Assembly (NCBI GenBank): GCA_035636095.1
Contig: DASPZU010000076.1
Span: 1-28,878 of the forward strand
DNA length: 28,878 bases
Source of the DNA: Gp7-AA10 sp035636095
GTDB taxonomy: Bacteria; Acidobacteriota; Thermoanaerobaculia; Gp7-AA8
Direction of reading: 5' to 3'
Below are positions 22,475 to 28,878 of the stretch, in pieces. The notes below the pieces were generated by a model, which did not search any database, was not told where the DNA came from, and saw only the letters and a list, made by a program, of their open reading frames with translations. The translations under genes were made by a program, and so were the position numbers. Within the stretch, counting starts at the first letter, position 1, and each line of letters begins with the position of its first letter.

Positions 22475-23830
22475 TCACTCCGAGGCCGCGATCTGGAACT
22501 GCTCGAGCTTTCCGTCCGGCATCCAGAACGTCGTCGCGGTGAGCGTCTTGTTCGGAAAGCGGATGCGATAACGGCGCAGCGTCATTCCGCCCCGCAACGA
22601 CTGCGACGCCTGCGAGAACTCCTGCGGTTTCCCGAGCGGCCCCAGCCCTGACGCAAAATCCTTGAGCGCCTGATCCGTGAAATACGCGTTGGCATTGGAT
22701 GTAAAAAGCGATCGATCAATCTGCCCTTTTTGAAAACCCTCGAAGACCTTGCGCGCGATCTCGGTGGCCGCCGTGTCCGTCGTTGCGAAAAGAATGTTTG
22801 CGATGCGCGAGGCGATCTGACTCGAGGCGCCGGTCGCATCGAGGTTGGCAAGGACGACGACGGCGGCGCGATCGTCGAGGTAGACAGTATTGGTGGCGGT
22901 GAAGCCGGAGACTTCGCCGCCGTGCGACACGAATCGACGACCGTCCGACATTCCGATTCCGAGCCCGAGGCCGTAGCGCGTGCCTACGCCGCTTGCGAGC
23001 TGTACTTCCGTTTCCATGGCGCGATAGGACGCCGGCTTCAGAATGGTCTGATCGATCATCGAGATGTCCCACAGCGCGAGATCGTGCGGCGTCATGGCCA
23101 GCTCGCCGGCCGCGAACATCCATCCTCGTCCTTCTTTAGGTGCCGGGCGCAGCGGTCCAATCGCATAACGGAGGTATCTCGCCGGATCTTCAGGGCGCAG
23201 CGGCGATGCATCGGTGTTGAACACGGTCGTCATGTGAAGCGGAGCGAAAACCCGGCGTTGCAGGAGGTCGAGCAGCGGCATCCCGGCCACGCGCTCCACG
23301 ATCACGCCGGCGATGACGTAGTTGGTGTTGCTGTACTGCCACTTCGTGCCGGGCTCGAAATCGAGCGGCTTGCGGGCCCACCCGTTCATGATTTCCTGTG
23401 CCGTCACCGGCTCGAGCATGCCCGGCATCACGTAGTCCTGCGGCCAGAAGTCCTGATAGCCGGAGGTCATCGAGAGGAGCTGCCGGATCGTGACGTCGTT
23501 CGCGCGCGTGAGCTCGGGAAGCCAGCGCACGACTTTGTCGTCGAGGGAGAGCTTTCCTTCTTCCTGCAGCATCATGATCGCGGCGGCAGTGAACTGCTTG
23601 CTGATCGAGCCGATGCTGTAGCGCATGTCGGCAGTCGCCGGCCGGGGCGGATCGATCTGTGCGTTGCCGTACGCATGCACGTAAGCGATCTTCCCGTCTT
23701 TCACCGCTGCGATCGACGCGCTCGGCGCGCCGCTCTTCCCGAGAATCTCGTTGACAGCCTTGTCGATGGCGGCGGTGTCTTGTGCCAGAGCCGGCACGGC
23801 CAGAAAAAAAACGATCAACAGTCTGCGCAT
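22475..23830 (-). CDS. Secreted class C beta-lactamase-like serine hydrolase
   Basis: 451 residues with a signal peptide (MRRLLIVFFLAVPALAQ). The penicillin-binding-protein fold motifs are present: S75-I-S-K78 (SxxK nucleophile), Y166-S-N168 (YxN) and H303-G-G305 (the KTG equivalent). A C-terminal ~110-residue extension (from about 340) ends in a small beta domain. Members include D-aminopeptidases, esterases and penicillin-binding proteins; a true antibiotic-degrading lactamase is less likely in this family. It is periplasmic. There is no Shine-Dalgarno site; a TAGAAT box lies 8 bases before the ATG. It is convergent with the amidase (12 bases between stops), so both act on the cell wall but are separately expressed. 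Confidence 0.9.
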   Translation of the reverse strand: MRRLLIVFFLAVPALAQDTAAIDKAVNEILGKSGAPSASIAAVKDGKIAYVHAYGNAQIDPPRPATADMRYSIGSISKQFTAAAIMMLQEEGKLSLDDKVVRWLPELTRANDVTIRQLLSMTSGYQDFWPQDYVMPGMLEPVTAQEIMNGWARKPLDFEPGTKWQYSNTNYVIAGVIVERVAGMPLLDLLQRRVFAPLHMTTVFNTDASPLRPEDPARYLRYAIGPLRPAPKEGRGWMFAAGELAMTPHDLALWDISMIDQTILKPASYRAMETEVQLASGVGTRYGLGLGIGMSDGRRFVSHGGEVSGFTATNTVYLDDRAAVVVLANLDATGASSQIASRIANILFATTDTAATEIARKVFEGFQKGQIDRSLFTSNANAYFTDQALKDFASGLGPLGKPQEFSQASQSLRGGMTLRRYRIRFPNKTLTATTFWMPDGKLEQFQIAASE

Positions 23831-23838
23831 GGCGCCCG

Positions 23839-23844
23839 ATTCTA
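23839..23844 (-). promoter_or_regulatory. -10-like box (TAGAAT) upstream of the serine hydrolase
   Basis: TAGAAT on the minus strand is separated from ATG 23830 by 8 bases, giving little or no leader. No -35 consensus is visible. Confidence 0.4.
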
Positions 23845-23863
23845 TCTGACACAGGAGAACGAG

Positions 23864-23892
23864 TTCTCTGTGCGCTCTGTGCTTCTGTGGTG
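23864..23892 (+). repeat. Short repeated CTCTGTG / TTCTGTGG array
   Basis: The 123-base gap between the serine hydrolase and the outer-membrane gene contains three near-copies of TTCTGTG/CTCTGTG in a row (TTCTCTGTGCGCTCTGTGC, then TTCTGTGGTG). Similar CACAGAG-type strings occur as dispersed repeats in several environmental bacterial genomes. Function is unknown. Confidence 0.4.
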
Positions 23893-23953
23893 ATTTGCAG
23901 ACTTAAAACGACGCGGCCGCAAGCGCAGTAGCCGAAAGCGATTCGATCTGCAT

Positions 23954-25117
23954 TCAGAAGCGGTAACGGAGCTCGAGCGTGATGGTCGATCCTCCGGTGC
24001 GCGGATCGGGTGACTCCAGGCGATCGCCCTTGGCACGAACGTATTCGATTCCGGTGCGCAAGCTGTTGCTGCTGTCGCGCAGGTACGAGAGGGTCAGCGC
24101 GCTGCCGCGTTCGCGGTTGACGTCATTGGCCGGCCGCCGATGATTGTTGGTGGTGAAACGCTCGATCCGCGCCGACCAGCGACTCGGTCCGCGCTTCTGT
24201 GAGAGAAGCAGGTATACCGTGTCGAAATCCATCGTGAAACTGCCGCGGGGAAATCCGAGTTCGGTGGAACCGGACGCCCACTCCGCGACCACGGTCGTTG
24301 GTCCCGTCGTTCCGAGCTGCGCACCGACGACGTCGAATTTCGTCCGCCACGGTGTTTCGGGCGCGGCTTTGACGAGCAGCCTGGCCCGATTGTCGATGTG
24401 CGTGAGTTGCAAGAGCGCCCGTTCCGGAATCTGAAAGCGGATGCGTCCCGAATCGCCGATTCGATGATCGGTGTCCGGCCCGATCGGGCGCGTGGTGTCG
24501 GGGACGGACGCGATCACTTCGTCATAGACGCTCAGGCGGTTTCCGATCGTCCAGCCGCGCGACGCGAGCGCGCTGCCCATGGTGTCGTTTCCTCGAAAGG
24601 CGGTCGCACCCAGGCTGAAATAAAAGTTAGGCGCGAACTGCAGGTCGACGGAGATCGGTCGCACTTCCTGACCGATCCAGGAATTGAGTGCGGAGTTGCT
24701 GATGGTGTAGCGCGAATTCCAGAGTGGATCGACATTCTCGAGCGACGTCGGAAGCCAGAACAGGCCGCCGCGAAACCGCAATTTTTCGGTGTGAAGCTCG
24801 CCGTAGGCCTGAAGGAGTCCCGCCCGCCGCCCGACCGTTCCCGATTGTTCGCGCCGCGCCAGCCCGTCGGTGTGCAACAGCAGCCAGCTTGTCGGCGTCC
24901 AGTCGATGCCGAGCTGCAGGACGTCGACATTCACGGTCTTGTGAGCGTCGGCGTTTCTCGCGCCGACGTCGAAGCGCCCGAACCCGCCGGTCGACCACGA
25001 TGGCTGCGCCTTGACGTAGATCTCGCGAAGAGTCAGGAAGCCGTAGGTGCGAAAAGAGGACTGCGCGTAGGACGATGCGGCAATCATCCACACGATCACC
25101 GCCATGATCCGCCGCAT
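23954..25117 (-). CDS. Outer-membrane beta-barrel (porin-like) protein
   Basis: 387 residues with a signal peptide (MRRIMAVIVWMIAASSYAQ). The rest is alternating amphipathic strands such as SWLLLHTDGLARR, NFYFSLGATAFRG, TVVAEWASGSTELGF and ARIERFTTN, and it ends in ITLELRYRF, a terminal aromatic residue as needed for BamA-assisted insertion. No substrate-defining motif is seen, so carbohydrate or anion porin remains open. The gene appears to have its own promoter: TACAAT lies 6 bases before the ATG, with no Shine-Dalgarno site. It is divergent from the OB-fold-like gene. Confidence 0.8.
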   Translation of the reverse strand: MRRIMAVIVWMIAASSYAQSSFRTYGFLTLREIYVKAQPSWSTGGFGRFDVGARNADAHKTVNVDVLQLGIDWTPTSWLLLHTDGLARREQSGTVGRRAGLLQAYGELHTEKLRFRGGLFWLPTSLENVDPLWNSRYTISNSALNSWIGQEVRPISVDLQFAPNFYFSLGATAFRGNDTMGSALASRGWTIGNRLSVYDEVIASVPDTTRPIGPDTDHRIGDSGRIRFQIPERALLQLTHIDNRARLLVKAAPETPWRTKFDVVGAQLGTTGPTTVVAEWASGSTELGFPRGSFTMDFDTVYLLLSQKRGPSRWSARIERFTTNNHRRPANDVNRERGSALTLSYLRDSSNSLRTGIEYVRAKGDRLESPDPRTGGSTITLELRYRF

Positions 25118-25123
25118 GCATCG

Positions 25124-25129
25124 ATTGTA
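25124..25129 (-). promoter_or_regulatory. -10 box (TACAAT) of a probable leaderless promoter for the porin-like gene
   Basis: TACAAT differs by one base from the TATAAT consensus and is followed by CGATGC and the ATG at 25117. It is the best match of the TANNNT boxes in the window. Confidence 0.55.
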
Positions 25130-25195
25130 ACGCGTGAGGTGGCAGATCGTTTGCGATTACCGCGGGCGTTGGTCCATGAGTCCACGGAGATAAAT

Positions 25196-25846
25196 ATGAA
25201 TCGATCAAGAAAGTTATCCGGTCTCTTTGCAGCAATCGTTGCGGTTGTGATGATCACGAGCACGTCCGCTTTCGCGGATTGGCGTCATCTCGATGCGACG
25301 CGCGACGCGCAGTTCCGATCGCGCGGCGACGACCGGCGCGGCCACTCCAATGATGGTTACCGAAACGACACACGGCATAGCCAGTCGTTCCAGGGCCGTG
25401 TCAGCCGCGTCGAGCACTTCCGCAGCGGCTACAACGTCTGGATCGGAGGGACGCGATATCCGTTCTTCATCGAGGCCAGCCGGTGGTCGCGATTCCCGAT
25501 CCGCGTCGGCGTCAACATCCGCCTGGGCGGCATCTGGAACCCGGCCGGTTACTACGACGTGTATGACGTCGGTCCGTACGCGACCCAGGGCGATCTGCGC
25601 GGCGTCGTCGAGAGCGTCGACTATCGCCGCGGGACGCTGGTGATGCGCGACGACGTGTCGGGCAGCTTCGTCACGGTTGTGCTGCGCGGAAATGATCCGC
25701 GCCTGGGCGATCTGCGTTCGGGGGACTACGTCGAGCTGACCGGCGCGTGGAATCGGCAGGGCGTGTTCGACGCCTATAACGTCGAAAACACTCGAAATGG
25801 GCGCGGCTACCGTCGTTACGACGACGGCCGTCCCTACGGTTACTAG
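25196..25846 (+). CDS. Secreted protein with tandem DUF5666/OB-fold-like repeats
   Basis: 216 residues from ATG 25196, chosen because GGAGA lies 6 bases upstream and a signal peptide (residues 8-28, ending AFA) begins there; a longer in-frame start would run antisense through the porin gene. After a polar Arg/Asp-rich stretch there are two similar domains: 66-125 (FQGRVSRVEH ... LGGIWNPAGYYDVYDV) and 135-197 (LRGVVESVDYRRGTLVM ... LTGAWNRQGVFDAYNV). This points to an internal duplication of a small barrel. It is probably periplasmic or extracellular; function unknown. The stop codon TAG overlaps the edge of the palindrome that follows. Confidence 0.8.
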   Translation: MNRSRKLSGLFAAIVAVVMITSTSAFADWRHLDATRDAQFRSRGDDRRGHSNDGYRNDTRHSQSFQGRVSRVEHFRSGYNVWIGGTRYPFFIEASRWSRFPIRVGVNIRLGGIWNPAGYYDVYDVGPYATQGDLRGVVESVDYRRGTLVMRDDVSGSFVTVVLRGNDPRLGDLRSGDYVELTGAWNRQGVFDAYNVENTRNGRGYRRYDDGRPYGY

Positions 25847-25880
25847 TGTGGCGGCGGGCGAAGGCGCCCGCCGCCACACT
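25845..25880. repeat. Perfect 16-bp inverted repeat (hairpin) between genes
   Basis: AGTGTGGCGGCGGGCG, loop AAGG, and its exact complement form a 16-base-pair stem. It could stop transcription of the upstream gene, but no T-run follows. The AGTGTGG and CCACACT ends match the element in the amidase gene, so I call it a copy of the same repeat family. Confidence 0.8.
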
Positions 25881-25883
25881 TAG

Positions 25884-25917
25884 TTGACTTCCGCACGGCC
25901 GCAGAGCGTTGTATGTT
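25884..25917 (+). promoter_or_regulatory. Possible promoter of the BNR-repeat gene
   Basis: TTGACT (25884-25889) could be a -35 box. TTGTAT at 25909-25914 (spacing 19) or TATGTT at 25912-25917 could be the -10 box, 8-11 bases before ATG 25926. The spacing is long, so the call is weak. No Shine-Dalgarno site is present. Confidence 0.3.
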
Positions 25918-25925
25918 CCGCGGCC

Positions 25926-28878
25926 ATGCGACGTCTTTTCGCCCTTCTTCTGTACGCGTCGACCGCCGCCGCGGTCGTCGATCCCGCACTTTTTCAGGAT
26001 CTGCACTGGCGGCTGATCGGACCGTTCCGCGCCGGCCGTGTGCTGGCAGTCAGCGGAGTTCCGGGCCAACCGGAACATTTCTACTTCGGCAGCGTGAACG
26101 GCGGCGTGTGGGAAACCCGCGACGCCGGCCGCACCTGGCAGCCGATCTTCGATGCGCAGCCGATCGGATCGATCGGCGCCCTGGCGGTGGCGCGATCGAA
26201 TCCGAACGTGATCTACGTCGGCAGCGGCGAGGCCGACATGCGCTCCGACATCGCGCAGGGCAACGGCATGTACAAATCAACGGATGCCGGAAAAACGTGG
26301 ACGCACATCGGTCTCGAGGACTCGCAGCAGATCGGGAAGGTCCTCATCCATCCCACCAATCCCGACCTGGTCTACGTCGCCGCCCTGGGCCATCCGTACG
26401 CCGCGAATCCAGAGCGCGGCGTGTATCGCTCGAGCGATGGCGGAAAGACGTGGCAGAAGGTTCTCGGGCCTGACAACGACGCCGGCGCGATCGATCTCGA
26501 TTTCGAGCCCGGAAATCCGCGAGTCATCTACGCCGCGCTGTGGCGGACGCGGCGCACGCCGTGGAGCGTTTACCCGCCGTCGAACGGTCCGGGCAGCGGT
26601 CTATTCAAATCGACCGACGGCGGCGATCACTGGAACGCCATTCAAGGACTGCCGGCGAAGGTCGGACGCATCGGAGTGGCGGTCGCGCCGTCGATGCCGC
26701 AGCGCGTTTACGCCCTTGTTGATGCCACCGACGGCGGCGGGATGTATCGCTCCGACGACGGCGGCGCAACGTGGGCGCGCACGAGCAGCGATTCGCGCGT
26801 CTGGTCGCGCGGATGGTACTTCGGTGGAATCGCTGTCGAGCCCAAGAATGCCGACGTCGTCTATTCGTGCAACGTCAATGTGTATCGATCGGAAGATGCC
26901 GGCAAGACATTCATTCCCATCAAGGGGGCGCCCGGCGGCGACGATTACCACGCCTTATGGATCGATCCCGAGCATCCGGAACGCCGCATTCTGGGCGTCG
27001 ATCAGGGGACGGTGGTGTCGGTGAACGGCGGAAAAACGTGGAGCTCCTGGTACAACCAGCCCACCGGGCAGTTCTACCACGTCATCACCGACAACCGTTT
27101 TCCGTACTGGGTCTACGGATCGCAGCAGGATTCCGGCGCGGCCGGAGTTCCGAGTCGCACCACCACCATCGACGGAATCAACATCACTAATTTCCGTGAG
27201 ACAACCGCGGGCGGGGAGAGCGATAATCTGGCGCCCGATCCGAAGGACTCCAACATTCTCTACGGCGGGCGCGTGGACAAGCTCGACGTGCGGACGATGC
27301 AGACACAGTCGATCGATCCAACCATGGCGAACCCCGGCAACGATCGCGCGACCTGGACGCTGCCGCTGGTTTTCTCGCCGCGCGATCCGGGCGTTCTCTA
27401 TTTTTCGAATCAGCGTCTTTTTCGAACCGAAGACGGCGGGCAGCACTGGACGGTGATCAGTCCTGATCTGACGCGCGAAGATCCCGGCACGCCCGCCAAT
27501 CTCGATCCGATCACCGCGGCCGATCGCGCGCGTCCCGGGCCGCGACAAGGCGTCATCTACGCCATCGCTCCGTCGCGCACCGCCGATCACGACATCTGGG
27601 TGGGCACCGACGACGGTCAAATCTGGCGGACGCGCGATGAGGGCGCGCATTGGCTCAACATCACGCCGCCGGCGGTGACGTCATGGTCGAAAGTCGGGAT
27701 CATCGACGTCTCGCATTTCGATTCCGAGACGGCCTACGTCGCCGTCGATCGCCACCGCCTCGACGATTTCCGCCCGTACCTCTATCGCACCCACGACGGC
27801 GGAAAAAGCTGGCAGTTGATCGCCGACGGTCTGCCGATCTTCGTCAACGTCGTTCGTGAAGATCCGGTGCGCAAAGGACTGCTGTACGCAGGGACGGAGC
27901 GGGGGGTCTCCGTTTCGTTCGACGACGGTGATCACTGGCAATCGCTGCAGATGAATCTTCCCGTGACGTCGGTGCGCGACATCGATGTGCACGGCGACGA
28001 TGTGGTGATTGCGACGCACGGCCGCGCATTCTGGGTGATGGACGACATCGCACCTCTCCGCCAAACTCCAGACTCAGTTCCATTTCTCTACAAGCCCGCA
28101 ATCACACGTCGCGAGCGCCCTGCCGGCTTTACCGGCACGCCGATGCCGAAGGACGAAGCGCTCGCGCCGAATCCGCCCTTCGGCGCCTACATCGACTACG
28201 TCTTGCCCCTCACCCCGTCCTTCTCCCCGCCGAGCGGGGAGAGGGTGGTCCGCGCGGAGCGGGACCGGGTGAGGGGCCTCACCCTCGAGATCTTTGATTC
28301 GAACGACCAGCTCGTCCGCCGCTACAGCAGCGACGACAAGCGCACCGGACCCGATCTCGCGCGCCTGCAAACCGCGCCGGAGTGGTTCGTCGCGTCGTCG
28401 CATCTCGAAACGACTCCGGGCATGCATCGCTTCGTGTGGCCGATTCGCTACCCAGCTCCGGCAGGTGTGGGGACGCGGCGGGGAGGTGGGGAGGGGGTGT
28501 GGGCGCCGCCGGGCAATTACAAAGTCGTGTTGACAGTCGGCGATCGCAAATTGACGCAGCCGTTGACGATCGCGCCCGATCCTCGCATCAATTTGCCGGC
28601 ATCGGCGTACGCCGAGCAGTTCGCTCTGGCCAGACAGATCGAGCAGACCCGAGCCGCGATCGCGGCGGCCATGGAGGAAGCGACCGCGCTGACGAAAGAG
28701 AAGCCTGGCCTCGCCGAGCGCGTCAAGGCGATCACGGGAGGGCCGGCTGGCAATGCCTTCCCCCCGCCGCCGGCCTCGGAAACCTCGCTGCGCTTCATCG
28801 ACCAGGCGCTGGCAAAGCTCGCGAACGCCGTTGACAGCGCGGATGCAGCGCCGACGCGCGATGCGCGCGACGGGTGGG
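25926..28878 (+). CDS. Secreted BNR/sortilin-like (VPS10-type) repeat protein, 3' end outside window
   Basis: At least 984 residues; open to the window edge. The signal peptide is MRRLFALLLYASTAAA. At least ten Asp-box motifs follow (TRDAGRTW, STDAGKTW, SSDGGKTW, STDGGDHW, SDDGGATW, SEDAGKTF, TEDGGQHW, TRDEGAHW, THDGGKSW and others), giving two stacked propellers like sortilin or WD40-type glycosidase/photosystem stability factors. It is typical of large acidobacterial secreted proteins annotated as glycosyl hydrolases, though no catalytic residues can be assigned. The C-terminal part (from about 740) is a beta-sandwich-like domain, then a helical region (FALARQIEQTRAAIAAAMEE). Two unusual GC-rich insertions occur in frame near residues 760-785 and 850-858. 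Confidence 0.88.
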   Translation, partial: MRRLFALLLYASTAAAVVDPALFQDLHWRLIGPFRAGRVLAVSGVPGQPEHFYFGSVNGGVWETRDAGRTWQPIFDAQPIGSIGALAVARSNPNVIYVGSGEADMRSDIAQGNGMYKSTDAGKTWTHIGLEDSQQIGKVLIHPTNPDLVYVAALGHPYAANPERGVYRSSDGGKTWQKVLGPDNDAGAIDLDFEPGNPRVIYAALWRTRRTPWSVYPPSNGPGSGLFKSTDGGDHWNAIQGLPAKVGRIGVAVAPSMPQRVYALVDATDGGGMYRSDDGGATWARTSSDSRVWSRGWYFGGIAVEPKNADVVYSCNVNVYRSEDAGKTFIPIKGAPGGDDYHALWIDPEHPERRILGVDQGTVVSVNGGKTWSSWYNQPTGQFYHVITDNRFPYWVYGSQQDSGAAGVPSRTTTIDGINITNFRETTAGGESDNLAPDPKDSNILYGGRVDKLDVRTMQTQSIDPTMANPGNDRATWTLPLVFSPRDPGVLYFSNQRLFRTEDGGQHWTVISPDLTREDPGTPANLDPITAADRARPGPRQGVIYAIAPSRTADHDIWVGTDDGQIWRTRDEGAHWLNITPPAVTSWSKVGIIDVSHFDSETAYVAVDRHRLDDFRPYLYRTHDGGKSWQLIADGLPIFVNVVREDPVRKGLLYAGTERGVSVSFDDGDHWQSLQMNLPVTSVRDIDVHGDDVVIATHGRAFWVMDDIAPLRQTPDSVPFLYKPAITRRERPAGFTGTPMPKDEALAPNPPFGAYIDYVLPLTPSFSPPSGERVVRAERDRVRGLTLEIFDSNDQLVRRYSSDDKRTGPDLARLQTAPEWFVASSHLETTPGMHRFVWPIRYPAPAGVGTRRGGGEGVWAPPGNYKVVLTVGDRKLTQPLTIAPDPRINLPASAYAEQFALARQIEQTRAAIAAAMEEATALTKEKPGLAERVKAITGGPAGNAFPPPPASETSLRFIDQALAKLANAVDSADAAPTRDARDGW
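28205..28277. repeat. 73-base palindromic repeat inside the BNR-repeat gene
   Basis: Outer 16-base arms (28205-28220 and 28262-28277) are complementary with one mismatch. Inside is a perfect 9-base hairpin TCTCCCCGC-CGA-GCGGGGAGA (28222-28242) and a TCCGCGCGGA palindrome (28249-28258). Such CCCCTCACCC / GGGTGAGGGG elements are known as dispersed repeats in many GC-rich bacteria. Here the element is translated in frame (PLTPSFSPPSGERVVRAE region). Confidence 0.8.
28469..28497 (+). other. G-quadruplex-type motif in the BNR-repeat gene
   Basis: Four G-runs of at least four (28469-28472, 28480-28483, 28488-28491, 28493-28497) are separated by loops of 7, 4 and 1 bases, which fits the G4 consensus. 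It encodes a Gly/Arg-rich insertion that looks foreign to the beta-sandwich around it. The G-rich strand is the coding strand, so it would also be in the mRNA. Confidence 0.5.

Noticed and set aside
4057..24634. The 7-mer GTTAGGC or its complement at about five sites (near 4771, 16442, 18080, 19550 and 24628), considered as a regulatory or uptake motif.
   Set aside because: The count is near what chance gives for a 7-mer on both strands of this window, and all sites are inside unrelated coding frames.
24398..25195. An in-frame upstream extension of the OB-fold-like gene, about 266 codons long.
   Set aside because: It runs antisense through the porin gene, has low-complexity residues, and the signal peptide and ribosome-binding site lie at 25196.

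Overview
The window is GC-rich, gene-dense bacterial chromosome. Several features together suggest a member of the Acidobacteriota or a related soil lineage: a very long Asp-box (BNR/sortilin-like) secreted protein, PD40/TolB-type propellers, an OPT transporter, a DUF4388 protein, an IPTL-CTERM-like tail, many two-domain envelope proteins and strong palindromic repeats. This is inferred from family content; there is no rRNA or other marker gene here.

Left end (1-3386): the 3' end of a frameshifted IS256-family transposase has landed in a secreted subtilisin-like protease and removed its catalytic serine. A secreted beta-propeller protein with an IPTL-like C-terminal tail and a YceI-family protein follow.

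Centre-left (3414-12852): eleven genes on the + strand, almost all joined by ATGA or TGATG overlaps, read as one operon: HAD phosphatase, TPM-domain membrane protein, a membrane protein with a duplicated Tim44-zinc-ribbon unit, an SPFH-GYF_2 protein, a GT4 glycosyltransferase, a two-TM protein of unknown function, a small Cys-rich protein with a Tyr-rich tail, a second GT4, a lipoprotein-like protein, a MurG-like glycosyltransferase and a DUF4388 protein. The TPM / zinc-ribbon / SPFH trio resembles the YdjH / YdjG / YdjI partners of PspA in Bacillus subtilis. Here there is no PspA, and the trio is followed by three glycosyltransferases. This is the best candidate for an undescribed system, possibly one coupling membrane stress to envelope glycosylation.

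Middle (12853-20668): a reductase plus membrane protein pair, a CsbD-like protein, a class V aminotransferase with an NTF2-like partner, a membrane GGDEF-EAL protein, a DUF3175 protein and an OPT transporter.

Right (20764-28878): a PD40 propeller remnant coupled to a peptidoglycan amidase, a class C beta-lactamase-like serine hydrolase, an outer-membrane barrel, a secreted tandem OB-fold-like protein, and a giant BNR-repeat protein that runs off the window. Two palindromic repeats lie in frame inside coding sequence (amidase and BNR gene), and a related hairpin sits between genes.

A recurring regulatory pattern is visible. Several first genes of transcription units lack a Shine-Dalgarno sequence and have a TANNNT box 6-8 bases before the start codon, as expected for leaderless transcripts, while some other genes (SPFH, CsbD, the propeller remnant) have clear Shine-Dalgarno sites. 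No stretch longer than about 125 bases lacks a gene, and I saw no tRNA, rRNA or CRISPR array.
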